Assembly: GCF_017591425.1 (NCBI RefSeq)
Contig: NW_024466607.1
Location: 18,794,501-18,858,500, forward strand
From: Ochotona curzoniae
Taxonomy: Eukaryota > Chordata > Mammalia > Lagomorpha > Ochotonidae
Direction of reading: 5' to 3'
DNA: 64,000 bases
Part shown: positions 24,196 to 35,600 of the stretch, piece after piece
Layout of the letters: the number at the start of each line of letters is the position of its first letter
How positions within the stretch are numbered: position 1 is the stretch's first letter
Notes under the pieces: generated by a model
Seen by the model: the letters and a program-made list of their open reading frames with translations, nothing else
Told to the model about the DNA's origin: nothing
Databases searched by the model: none
Translations under genes and position numbers: made by a program

Positions 24196-25169
24196 CGCTT
24201 CAAGACCTTTCATATATCTAAATATCATTTTCTGTACCCAAATAAACTCAAGTTGTAATTGTGTTTTTCTGTGAAGTTTTAAAAGATCTTTTTCATTCTA
24301 GTTTTCTTAGGGAGCTCTTTTTAAAACCTGCTCAACTTGCCTTGCCCTGCAAGTGGATGTTAGTGGGATCAGAATCTTGCCTTAGCTTCAGATTTCCCCA
24401 GTTTCCTGGGTTATATATATTTTTCTGTCCCCTTTAGACTTTTGATTCCTCCCTTAAAAATAAGGTCTGAATTCCTGACCTTGCAAAATACTGTGTACAC
24501 TCTGCCTGACACTTGCTCATCCTTATTTCCAGGAGTGGTCTGCACTTTGAGTCACTATTTACTGTTTGTCTATTGCTCATAAGGTTCATTAGCAGCGTGG
24601 CATCCATGATTGGTGTTTTTCATGAAGCCGTGTGCATGTTAAAAACTGGGACTCATTGAAGAGCATCCGTTGGGGGTGTTTTGTCCTAACGAAGTGCTGG
24701 TGAGTGCAGACCAAGATTCATCAGATAAAATACAGACACAAATTGGTATCCATGTTGGGGCTTGTTTTCTTAGTCACTGTTTCCATGCTTACTAACTTTG
24801 AGTTGTGCATCACATGCGTCATAGCAGATAACAGTTAATTGGTTTTTGGTATTTATCTTCTGTACTGTTCTGTGTGGCCTTCAAGGGGTGGGATTGTAAC
24901 TTATTAGTCTATGCTTAACAAATAACGGTTGAACTTGCGGGAGAGAGAGAAGAAAAAAACGAACCCTTGTGAGTTCTTCTCGTTCAAATAAACTTTAATT
25001 TTTAGCGTATAAACAGCCTATGTTTGATACCAGAGTGTTTGTCTTACAGTAAGATAATATTTGAGATTGAGGTTCCCTTGCAACCTATTTTTCTTACTAT
25101 ATAATGTGTCTACTTGCAATCCTCCCCAGTGCAACTTAATTTGCACAAGACATGGGTGTGTGTAACACT
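24196..25169. other. Unique noncoding sequence
   Basis: No gene, repeat or RNA recognised; generally AT-rich. Confidence 0.5.
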
Positions 25170-25198
25170 CTAATGACCTAGCTAGGCTAGGTCATTAG
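25170..25198. repeat. Perfect inverted repeat (12-bp arms, 5-nt loop)
   Basis: CTAATGACCTAG at 25170-25181 and its exact reverse complement CTAGGTCATTAG at 25187-25198 flank the spacer CTAGG. Directly visible. It lies about 18 bp upstream of a forward CSINE. It may be a chance palindrome, a protein dimer site or an insertion scar. Confidence 0.95.
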
Positions 25199-25215
25199 GT
25201 GGGTTATCAGTTGGT

Positions 25216-25520
25216 GCCTGACGAGGTATCCCAGAGGCTAAACCCTCACCTTACACGTACCAGGATCCCATATGGGTGCTGGTTCATGTCCCACCTATTT
25301 CACTTCCCATCCAGCTCCCTGCTTGTGGCCTGGGAAAGCAATCTAGGACAGGCCAAAGCCTTGGGACCCTGCACCCATGTGGGAGATATGAAAGAGGCTC
25401 TGGGTTCCTATCTTTGGATCGGCTCAGCTCCGGCCGTTGTGGCCACCTGGGAGATCTTTTATTCTATCTCTCCTTCACTTGTAGATCTGTGTTTCTAGTA
25501 AAAATAAATGCATCTTTTTA
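25216..25520 (+). repeat. CSINE copy
   Basis: A forward copy: head 'ccaggatcccatatgggtgctgg', 'cacttcccatccagctccctgc', 'gtggcctgggaaagcaatc', 'catgtgggagatatg' and tail 'agtaaaaataaatgcatc'. The 3' pyrimidine segment has a short deletion ('cacctgggagatctttt'). Confidence 0.9.
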
Positions 25521-26114
25521 CTAGGACTTAGCTCATTGTCCAGGCTTGTAGGGTGTCAGTGATGTGCACACCTGCCCCTGCAGCTGGAGGTGGGATCCAG
25601 GACGCAGACAAGGTCAGGCTTGGTGTTCTTGCTGTCCTGCCCATTGTTTAGCTGCCATTGCTGGGTAACCTTTCTGCCACAGCCCTGAACTGCTTTTCCT
25701 TTAGTGTTTCTTTTCAATAAAGTAGGCTGAAATTCAACTCTCCTCTCAAACCTTCCTTACTTTTCTCTCTGGACTGGGGTGCCTCCTTTCCCCAAGAATA
25801 CATTGGCCTTTATCACCCAGGGCGTCTGCCTTTGTTCCTCTGAACCTGCCTGGGTCATAGTCATTGGAAAGTTAATTCAAATTCTTTCTCCCCTGGAAAT
25901 CCCCCACCTCCCTGGCCTTAACTAGTAGGCTTCTTGAACTCTTACTCCACTAACTACCTGAATCCTTTATGTAAAATCTGGTAAATAATGTTAGGTCATG
26001 TTATTAAACATTGCTGTGTGTGACTGTTGCATTCATAGGGTGCAGAGACTGTGTAAATATTTTGCAGCTTCTTTCAATATCTGGCTGTGTTCCTTCCACA
26101 CCATTTAATAAATG
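25521..26114. other. Unique noncoding sequence
   Basis: No gene or RNA seen. Parts of 25640-25900 may be an old LINE2-like relic, but the similarity is too weak for me to claim. Confidence 0.4.
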
Positions 26115-26432
26115 GACCCGGTACTGTAGCCTAGTGGCTGAAGTCCTCACCTTATACACTCAAGGATCCCATAAGAATGCTGATTCTAATCCTGGGGGCC
26201 CCGCTTCCCATCCAGCTCCCTGCTTGTGGCTTGGGAAAGCAGTGGAAGACGGCCCAAAGCTTTGGGGACCCTGCACCCATGTGGGAGACCCAGAAAAGTC
26301 TCTGGGCTCCTGGCTTCGGATCAGGTGCAGCTTCAGCCGTTGCGGCCACTTGGGGAGTGAATCAGCAGATAAAAGATCTTTCTCTCTCTTTTCCTCTCTG
26401 TATATCTGACTTTTCAATAAGAATAAAATAGA
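26115..26432 (+). repeat. CSINE copy, relatively young
   Basis: A forward copy: head 'gacccggtactgtagcctag', 'ccgcttcccatccagctccc', 'gtgggagacccag' and 'agtgaatcagcagataaaag', then 'gtatatctgacttttcaata' with the A-rich tail. The head is well preserved. Confidence 0.92.
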
Positions 26433-26749
26433 TTGTAAAAATAAATAAATATTTGTTGACTAATCAGGATATAGATTTGTCTTGGCACATGAGCAATGGG
26501 AAACTTTTTTGGAATGATGTGGACTATGCATAAGCAGTAGTGAATGGTTACAAGCCTTCTAAAATTGCAGATCTATGGTATTTTCCTCCATTTGGTGTCT
26601 ATTTATTCAAGAAGTGATTAAAAATTTTTAGTTAGCTGTATTTGTATTTTAGCTTCAGATTGACCTAGAATTCTGTTAGATGCCAGCTGAGTTTCTAATT
26701 CTTACACTCCAGTTGAATCTTTGTAATCTAACAAAGTTCTAAAGATTGT

Positions 26750-26905
26750 TTCCATACATTTACTTTTTGTCTTGGAAATATTTATTTTGTGTTTCTTGTT
26801 ACAGTTTTTGCGAATGACATTAATTCAGCGACTTAATTAGAAATAAGTTATTGTGCTTAAGGCATATAAATAATTTTGTTTTTAAATAAATAAGCCTTGA
26901 AAGGA
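26750..26905. promoter_or_regulatory. Candidate conserved noncoding element, AT-rich
   Basis: Unique sequence dense in homeodomain-like cores: 'cattaattcagc', 'cttaattagaaat' and 'catataaataatttt' within about 80 bp (26817-26877). This composition is common in developmental enhancers but is not proof; no conservation data are available here. Confidence 0.25.
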
Positions 26906-27169
26906 AATGTAAACCTCTCTACTGGCTTGTCCCACCTCAGCTAAGGGCAGATGGGAACTGTCCCTTTGGTGGTGGTGGTCAGCAGTTACAGGGTCCACAT
27001 TCTGTGAAGGGACATTAATTGGGGTCATTTTACCCACTGAGGGATTCCACACAAAAATATGTTTTTAATGCTACTCCAGTGTACTAAAAATACGTGTTTT
27101 GGGCACCAGTGATATAAATCACTTACTTAAAGTGGTTCTAGTGTGTTGAGAGCTGTGTTTCCATTCCTG

Positions 27170-27740
27170 TAATCATTTGTGGGATATTTCCTTCATTCCA
27201 AAACCAAGTACTCTGGAGCCATCATCCCTCAATTTCATTAACACCTCTATCCCCACCCCCAGGCCCAGTTATTCACTAATCCACTTTCTTTTTCAATGGA
27301 TTTCTCTTTTTAGTACATTTCATGTAAGTAAAATCATAATAAAATCTTTTTTTTCTTGGTGACTGATTCTTTCACAGAACATGATGTTTTTAAGATCTGT
27401 CCATGTAGGCTTGTATCAGCACTTCATATACTTTAAGTGTCAAATGATATTCCATCATGGCTAGGCCACATTGTGTTTATACTCTGGTCAGTTGAAAGAC
27501 ATTTGGGTTGCTTCCATTTCACATTATTCTAAAAATGTGTGTAGGTGGTCAGTGTAGACACAGGTTTCCATTTTTCTTGGGTTTATACCCAAGGTGTCTT
27601 TATTTGAAAACAAGTACATTAGCTCATATGTCTGATTTTCTTCCATTGATATTTTCATAACAACAAAATGACTGAGGTATCATTTACAAACAATACAATT
27701 GATCCACCCTGAGAGTACAAATCAGCGGCTTTAGCATTTT
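27170..27740 (-). mobile_element. Old L1 (L1M-type) 3' region, antisense
   Basis: Reading left to right this is the complement of an ancient L1 3' end: 'ggtgactgattctttcac', 'tccatgtaggcttgtatcagcac', 'gacatttgggttgcttcc', 'cttgggtttatacccaagg', then 'tgatccaccctgagagtac'. No frame is preserved. Confidence 0.7.
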
Positions 27741-27960
27741 CTCTGAGTGTCTTGAAGTGATGCATTATGTCAGGCTTGTGTGTGTGCTCTCATATTTCCG
27801 GTTCTCATCATTCCAGAAGTTTCTCTCTTCCCATTGCCGTTTCTTTGACATATCCTTTCTCGATTTTTGTGATTTATGAGCCTCAGCGGTTGCTGAGCCA
27901 AGGTGCTGAAAAGAGTTGGTCAACAAAGTCAAAATTGAGAAACTTCTGCACCCATTTTTT

Positions 27961-27977
27961 GTGTGTGTGTGTGTGTG
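27961..27977. repeat. Short (GT)n tract
   Basis: A run of eight GT units directly visible after a T-run. Confidence 0.9.
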
Positions 27978-29769
27978 ATTGGTAGTTGTCTTTGCTTGTG
28001 GGGGCAGCTCAAGCAGCTGCTGTTACCCAGGACTCTGTGGTCCTGCCTCTCTGGAGGGCACACATCTTGGCCTTGCAGGTCTTCCTAGCAGGCTAATGAG
28101 AGTGTCCTAAGTTCCCTCCTTGACTTCACCTCCCACTCGGCGGTGCCTTGCACCACACAGTGTCCACTTCTCATCTGTGCGTTGGGCATGCAGTGGCCCC
28201 TGAGGCCTGATTGGAAAATTTCACTACCCAAGGTTGTGTAGTGTGCCTGGCACCAAGCAGGGCCTTGGCCGTGTTCTTTCCCACCATTTCCATATTCCCA
28301 GGACTCTTTTAATTTGTTCAGAATCATTCCACTTGTTTGAAATGACAAAAGGAAATTTAAAAGCCGCTGTAGTTCAAGTACAACCTCTGTATTAGACTTT
28401 GTGGAACTGCTAATAGGGCTTAGTGTTTCACTGTGTCTGTTGCACAGTAGAAGAAGGAATGTGGGCAGCAGACAGGTGGCCATGGCATATTGTGTTTCTG
28501 GTTTCCCGTGGAGCCGCATTGGAAGGTTGCAGGAGTCCAAGCTATCTGGAGAGGGAGAAAAGATAGGGCTCAGTGCGAGCAATGGATCATGGATGCCAGG
28601 AGCACACACTGGTTTGCAAAGGAAGCACTGTTGGAAACCAGATCTTAAATTTGGGGTATCAGTTTACTTTTTATAAAATAGGTTTAGTCCTCTTTCCTTA
28701 CCTTTGTTTTTTCTAAGTCATAGGAAAAAACCTCCAATTTTTTTTTACCACTGGCATTCATTCAAATACCTGCTTATTTCTTTGTCATGTTGAAGTAAAA
28801 TTATAATTAAGGGTTGACAAAAGAGAAAGCATTGAAGAAGACAGAATAAAGCATAGAAATAACTTTCCATAAAAATTCAAACCTTATATTTTTAATTTCA
28901 GTTCATTACTTAGGCATTAAAAAACGGGGAGTTGGCTTAGCCTTTAAGCCAGCTTTCTTGTCTGTGGAAATTTGAAAATGCTAAGTGTGATTCCAAAGGG
29001 TGAAAATGTCATTTCTCAGATACGAGTGGAACACAGGAGTTGTACAAGGGAAAAAAATAACAAGAAGCGGGTCTACCACACGTGCACCTGGCTCCCTGCA
29101 GACACAGTGTGCATGGGTGCCCGATCGCTGAGGGCCAGCGTTTACTTGCCGTCCCCTCAGGATTTTAGCTCTGTCGTGAGGGAGGAAGGTTTGATTGTCT
29201 CAGGATGTTGAAGTTACATTTGTGATATTCATTGAAACAAGAGCCTTGTGCCAGATGTTTGGGAGCCAAGAGCATGTGAACGGTCTTATTTGTCACTGTT
29301 CCTTCTTGAGGGCATTTGAAGTAAGCTCCCCTGTAAGTGTGGTTGACTTTGCCTAGTCTTAGAACTAAGAGTCCTTCACAAATCCAGAGAGATGTACAAC
29401 ATTTTTTTGGGTGGTGGTTTTGGGAAGACACCGGGGATGTTATGCAATGATGAAATGAAAAGGTTTTGTTGAAAACATTGGAGTGCTTTAAGTATTTACA
29501 TTGAAGAAACTGCTGCTTTCTATAGAGAATGTACAATAGAGCTGGGCTTTTTTCAGGAAACAGAGGATGCAGTAAAAAACAAAATTGCCATGGGTCATGG
29601 ACTGTGTGGTATTGGCATTGGGTGTGGCAATACCTCCAGCACCAACGGGATCGCAAGCAAAGGCTAGGCTTTTAAGAACCGTTGAATTGGTGGCCTGAAC
29701 CCAATGGCTATCTTTTATAAAATCTGTGTTTTTTTGCGAGCTAACAGAGATGGGGATGGGCTCTGGAGA
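27978..29769. other. Unique noncoding sequence with two long antisense frames
   Basis: Reverse-strand frames of 174 codons (28085-28609) and 163 codons (29165-29656) are open. Neither shows a recognisable domain, signal peptide or splice context, and the first overlaps a 91-codon frame on the other strand. I treat them as chance or as decayed old repeat. An 'aggcattaaaaaacgggg' A-run lies near 28920. Confidence 0.4.
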
Positions 29770-30063
29770 GGCAGAAGTGGAGGCAGGATGGGAAGAGGGG
29801 GAACTGAGAGAAGCACTACACTTCCATGTACTAATTCACTGTCCAGATACACACAATGGCAGGGACTGGGTTGGGCTGGGAAGGAAGCCGTTAAGTGAGA
29901 ACACCATCCGGGTCTCCCCTGTGGTCTCCAGGAACCTGCTTGTTTGTCACTGCTGCCTGCTAGGGTCTGCATTATCAAGTGGCTGGAGTCAAGAGCTGGT
30001 ATCAAACCCGGGCACTCCAGTAAGGAATGCAGCCCTCTTATTCAGTTTCCTCACTGCAAGGCC
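29770..30063 (-). repeat. Old CSINE copy
   Basis: A diverged reverse copy: 'ctaattcactgtccag', 'gggtctcccctgtggtctccagg' and head-like 'gtatcaaacccgggcactccag'. Part of the body is rearranged or replaced around 29880-29910. Confidence 0.55.
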
Positions 30064-30354
30064 AAAGGCTTCTCCCCTACAGTCCACCCAATGGCTTTCT
30101 GACTCCTTGGAAGGAGCCTGGATTTCTGGGACAGTTATTACTACAGCTTTTTATGGTCTGAGCATACTTTTATTGTAAAGTTTTCCTTCACTCTGCTTTC
30201 CCTTGCAATATGAAACCAAATTCATACAACCTCTTCTTCCCTTACCCTCTAACTCCCTCTCTCTACTTGGAATCAAATCAATTAGTCTATCTGTTCTCTG
30301 CCCCTCACCCCTGTCTCCATTTCTTTCTCTTCTTCTCTGTCTCAGTTTCTTTAG

Positions 30355-30640
30355 TTGAAAGGCAGTGACGTAATAGAGAGCGAGAGATTTCACAACTTCT
30401 GGTTCATTTCCGAAGTGACTACAGCAGCTGGGGCTGGGCTAGCCTATTCCAGGTACCCCATCTGGATCTCCCATGTGTGTAGCAGGGTCTAAGCACTTGG
30501 ACTAGCTTCTGCTATCTCCGTGGTACATTTGCAGGGAGCTGGATCCGAATCAGAGCAGAGCAGCTTTGAACCAGGATTTCCATGTGGGATGCCAGCATCG
30601 CAAGCACTGGCTCTATTAGCTGCACTATAGCATGGATCCC
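30355..30640 (-). repeat. Old CSINE copy
   Basis: Reverse copy: 'gttgaaaggcagtgacg', 'ctggttcatttccgaagtgac', 'catctggatctcccatgtgtg', 'caagcacttgg' at about 30490 (as 'ctaagcacttgg'), and head 'ccatgtgggatgccagcatcgc'. Confidence 0.8.
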
Positions 30641-31152
30641 TGCTTTAATCTTTGTCTCAAGTTGATCCCTGTGTAATTTTTTTTAGCACTATAACCGGAT
30701 TAATTTTATAGATAAATTATACCCTCTGGGACCTCCTGAGATGCATAGGCTAAATGTTCCTTAGCCTGGATTATTCCCTTGCTCACTGGGACACACATAA
30801 CCCAATTGTACCCTTCTCCATCTCCACTCCAGACCTGCAGCTCTGCAGACAGCTAGGCTGCCTCCCCAAGGCCTGTGTGCTTTCCCTGTCACTTCCCTTG
30901 GCCTCTGCCTGGTGTCCGCACTTCCTTTAACCAGGCTCACGAAGCATTCTGCATGGCCAGTCACCACCCGAGCACCTTGCCCTGGTGGCCGTATCTGCCC
31001 CTGCTCTGGGTTCCCGCAGCACTGCTCCTTGTCTGCCCTTTGGTTTCCCTGTGTGTGACCTGGGATGGCATCAGAGCTTTATCAGTTGAGTAACTGTGAG
31101 GATTAGCTTCATCCATTGACTCAAGCACTTGAAACAGTTCAGATAGAAAGAA
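30641..31152. other. Unique noncoding sequence
   Basis: No supported gene. C-rich 30780-31060 may be old LINE2-derived, but I cannot confirm it. Confidence 0.4.
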
Positions 31153-31509
31153 TGAAACTCAGTTCTTTTTTTTTTTTCTTAGAGATTTATTTTTTATTGC
31201 AAAATCAGATACACAGAGAGGAGGAGAAACAGAGAGGAAGATCTTCCATCCATTGATTCACTCCCCAAGCAGCTGCAATAGCCGGAGCTGAGCTGTTCTG
31301 AAGCCCTGAACCTTTTCTTGGTCTCCCATATGAGTGCAGGGTCCCAATGCTTTGGGCCATCCTCCACTGCTTTCCTAGGCCACAAGAAGGGAGCTAGATG
31401 GGCAGCAGGACTGCCGGGATTAGAACCGGTGCCCATATGTGATCCTGGCATGTGTAAGGCAAGGATTTTAGCTGCTAAGCTACTGTGCCGGGCAGGCTGA
31501 AACTCAGTT
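31153..31509 (-). mobile_element. Young CSINE with target-site duplication
   Basis: The reverse element at 31165-31497 runs from a T-tract and 'gagatttattttttattgc' to 'actgtgccgggca'. It is flanked by the exact 12-bp repeat TGAAACTCAGTT at 31153-31164 and 31498-31509. The head 'gattagaaccggtgcccatatg' is nearly intact. Confidence 0.94.
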
Positions 31510-32469
31510 TTTGTGGTCCACCTTTGATAGCACAAGTCATATTGCCCTGTAGGTCACTTTTTCTCCCAACTGAGGAATGAACATGCTCTTGCCTTTGTAG
31601 TTAAGCCCTTGGCACGAGTCTTCTCACGTCATTAATCATTATTGTCATCGTCTTCAGCAGTAATGGAAGCTAACATAAATGGGCCTTTGCCATGTGCCAA
31701 GAACTGTGGCCCGGAGTATTTATTGTGAAGTGGTTGGAGCCAGAATTCCTCTTCAAGATGGTCTGCTCTCTGGACCAACCCTCTATTATGTTCCCTACCA
31801 AAATAAAGTTGTTTGGTCAACATTTGAATGGTTGGCTTGACGGGAAGAATGAGAAAGACTGACTTTTGCCCTGGACCAAATATCTGTACAGCTGTATCTC
31901 CAGAAAGGCCAAGTGGACATGAACAATTGTTTCTGCGCTGTTCCATTTTCAAGGAGAAAGGAAATTTCCTTTGGCCATGCTTGGGGCCTAGGGGGGTCTA
32001 TGAGCAGCCTGCCGATCACCATCCTGTCCAGTATTTCACAGGTGCCATCTGTCAAAGAAACTCGCTTTGGCAAACAGCTTACTATCTGTGTCAGCACCAT
32101 TCCGAGGACATCAGTCAAACTTTTCAGTAAAGACCTCTGCCTCATTCCATTTTCAGCCACCCCAGTCACAGACTTCTTTCAGCTGAAGCTGAAAAGAGTA
32201 CTGGGTTTGAAACACCTGCGTTCGAGCAGCAGGCGTGCGGCCCTGTGTGTTTCTTCTCTGGCAGCAGAACAAACTTCCACATAACCTCCATGTAACTGTG
32301 AACTTGGGGAGTTATTCCAAGTCCTCCTCATCTGAGAGCCAACCGTGGGAGGCACAGTCTGTGAAGATTTCTTGTTCCAATCAAGCTGTTCTATGCTGAA
32401 AAATCTTGTCTCCTCCCCTGCCCCATCTTAATAACATCTTACACTTGTGTGGAATCCTTCACGAACTGT
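31510..32469. other. Unique noncoding sequence with overlapping open frames
   Basis: Frames at 31795-32169 (-), 31828-32130 (+) and 31913-32284 (+) all overlap and none resembles a known protein. Codon-level evidence is absent, so no gene is called. Confidence 0.4.
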
Positions 32470-32474
32470 TTCAT

Positions 32475-32620
32475 GCGTACGTTCTCATTGCATTCACGCA
32501 CTGAGGTGCAGATGGTTTTTACTTCAGCTCATTAAAGAAGAAAACCAAGACAGAGAAATTGAGATGTTTTTTTCTCTAGTGTCAAGCAGCTAGTGAGTAG
32601 GAAGACTTGGTTCTGATTCT
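32475..32620 (+). repeat. MIR-like SINE fragment
   Basis: 'gaagaaaaccaagacagagaaattgag', then 'gtcaagcagctagtgag' and 'acttggttctgattctg', follows the MIR 3' half ('gaggaaactgag ... cagctagtaagtgg ... gattcgaacc'). Confidence 0.55.
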
Positions 32621-35600
32621 GTGGCAACCCAGAGCTTCTTGGAGGCCTGAGTAAATCATCCATCTCTGGGTGTTTCACTTGGTTCTTGATGACTTTCCAG
32701 TCACATAATAATTTTCCACACAATGCTTGTGAAGCTGCATTGAACAGAAGTGACGGCGGTGTGAGCCCACAACCAGAGTGTGCACTCTTTGCAGAACATA
32801 CTAGCGCCTTGCTGTCTCGGCTGTGACTTGCCTTGGAGAGATCGTAATGAAGGGCCGGAGTAGCACGTTGGCAGAGTCCTCAAGGATGAAACAGATTTTT
32901 TTCATTGCAGAAAATGAAGGTTCATCCTTCCAGTGACTTAATACCATGGTTCTGCCCACCGCACACATTTTAGACTGTACCATCTGAAAATTCATGACAG
33001 TTCATCGCCCACAAAGGAAATAGTTCAGTGACCTCAGAACTGAAGGGTCCTTGAAGGGACTTCACATCTTGTGGTTAAATAGCCATGATTTTGATAATCA
33101 ACTCGAAGACATTCCCAGGAGACACATAGGCAGAAGACCTTTCTTTAATGCAGCATCATTTGAAAAAATTACTTGGACTGAAATGTAAGATTGGCCCTCT
33201 TCTCCTACCCTCACTCCTCAGCTGCCTTAGCCCTGGGGAAACCTTTAGGTGAAGTTTGGCTGCTTCCAACCTCTGAAGTTTTGCAAAGGTTGCACAATCT
33301 TAGATGGTGACTGCGATGGCTTTGGTTTGGAAATTGGTCATCTGTGTTGATAGCAAGTATTCATTTAATCAGCCTTAAACTGATAACAGGTGTCTCCTGT
33401 GGAAGCAAAGATAATTTGTTATTGATTGTGATTGTGTCCTCTGATGTAAACTCCACGTTTGTTTTGTCTTATAAAACCTCGTTTGAGAAAACGGAGGAAT
33501 TCAGGAGCAGGAAGCGCCCCCTGTATGCACAGGATGTGTTTGCCCCATGGCTCTGTTACCTACTTTCTCTAGGAACCTTGTAGATTAGCTTTCATTATCC
33601 ACTTTGAAATGTTTGCTGTTTTTAAAAGCAGAAGCAATCTCTATACCCATCAGGCGGGAGGGCATTTTATAAAAAAAAAAAAATGTGTATTTGTGTGTGA
33701 CAAAGCTTATTTCTATGACAGGCACAAAGAAATAATAAAAGCTCCTTTAGAGGTGTTTTTCTCTACGGAAATGGTCATCTTGAGGGCGATTTGTATGTGC
33801 CATCGCTATTGGAATTGGAAAGTAAAAACATTTGTGTCAGTGAGGTTTGCGGAGTATTATGAAGCACTCAGCTATGACTCTAACAACGGAGGCAGTGTTG
33901 AAGGATCAAGGGAGAGATTCTTGGCTTTCGTCCCATCGAATGGTGTCTACTGCTTCGGCTTACTCCTGTCCTGTTGACCCTGGGAACATTCATGAATCAT
34001 CTCTCTAGGTCTCAGAGTGCCATAGCTGTTTGTAGAACCTTTCTCTAATTGCTGTTGCCAGACCCGTTGGTGTGAATGGTGCCTGTTGGTGACACGTGGC
34101 TTTCAGCATGTTTCTGCCCCAGTAGAGTTCAGTTTCCCTGCCATTTCTTTTGGGGAGCTGCCTTGGCTTCCTGGCAGCATTGGTTGTCCTAATGTTTGCC
34201 TTGTGTCTGTTTCCTATCTTTTTGTAAACCAGCTCATGTTGTTTCTTGGTACCAGCTCCATACTGTGAGCAATATTCATCTAATTGCTACAGCTGCAAAG
34301 GCAGCAAAGATTGGTCTACACTCACACAGAGCACTTAAATCTCTTTTTTGGAGAGCAGAAGGGAAGGGATTCCAACACCAAAAGGAATGAAAATGCAAAT
34401 TTTTGCATCGTCATTTCTTTAGTACTATCGTTCTTAAGTGGATGATTCCTGATCCTTGCTGCAAGGAACAAATCAGTCTCACGTGGTTTGGCCTTCTGAA
34501 TACACCTTTTGATGCACTCTCTCCTCTTAACGAGGGGACTAAGTGAGTTTGAAACCTGTGACTTAGGGAAGACTCAGATCTCCCGTGTTTGGCTCTTTGT
34601 AGGCTAGTGCCCAACTCCGGCTTTGCTAGGATAGCGTTAGCCTGGGGTAATTGCTGATGGACACCAAACTGCAAGCCTTAAAATAAAAGCCATCAGGTGT
34701 AGAGTGAGGGAAGGATGAGCTGTGCACACTGGGCACTGTTGTGATAGTCACTGGTTGTTTTCCTAGTCATTTAACTCTTACTGATTAGAAGGGAGAGTCA
34801 TGTGACTTCCAGTGTTAATGACGGTTCACCAAGCTACTCCATGTGAATCATCAGTATAGCCCAAATCCATGCTTATGATTACAGATTTTCTTTAGTTACT
34901 CCAGTTGAACTTATTTGAGGAATAGTGATGCTTTCAATCCAGATAAAAAAAAAAGTGACAGAAAAGACTCTGGTATGAGTATCAAATATATTGCAAAATA
35001 TTCAATGAAAGCCACCAAACATAGAAAGTACTTTGCAATCTTTGTCAAATTTAAACATCCCATTATAACAGCTTTTACAAGCCAAAGCTTTTTAGCTTTA
35101 ACAGGAGAAAGAACTTTTTACTTTGGTATCCCATATGGTTTTTATATTACTGCTTTACTTTAAGGATTTTTGTCCATAATTGTCTCCTTCCTTCCCATTT
35201 TAGAGATTCTTAAAAAATTTTTTTTTTCTCATTTGTACACAAAGCGCTTGTTCTGATCAAATCAGTAGGAGCCCAGTAGTAAGTTATTTTGGTTGTGTGA
35301 TCTTGTTTTCCATTGCCGTCCCCACTGCTCACCGCACTTTTTTTCTACCCTTGTTAAAGCAAAACCGTCAGAAAAATAAGTAAATAAATAAAAAGAACAA
35401 AAAAATCATTTTCTTCTGATTCGATTTTTTTTTTTACTCTGATCTGTTGTCTGATTTTCTTTCCCCTTTGTGAAGCGTGACGGAAAGTTCAAACTCCGCA
35501 ATGTTTTTGACCCTAGTCTTGATTGAAGTGTTGAGGAGGAGGCTGTGGAAGTCTGGGTTCTGTAGTGGCGTGTGAATGTGAACGAGAGCTGTTGTAAGCA

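Noticed and set aside
28085..28609. 174-codon reverse frame
   Set aside because: No recognisable protein features, and an opposing + frame overlaps its 5' part. It may be decayed old repeat.
29165..29656. 163-codon reverse frame rich in His, Cys and Lys
   Set aside because: Considered as a possible zinc-binding fragment, but the Cys and His spacing is irregular and no family pattern emerges.
31795..32284. Overlapping frames on both strands, considered as a processed pseudogene
   Set aside because: No poly-A tail, flanking duplication or recognisable protein sequence.
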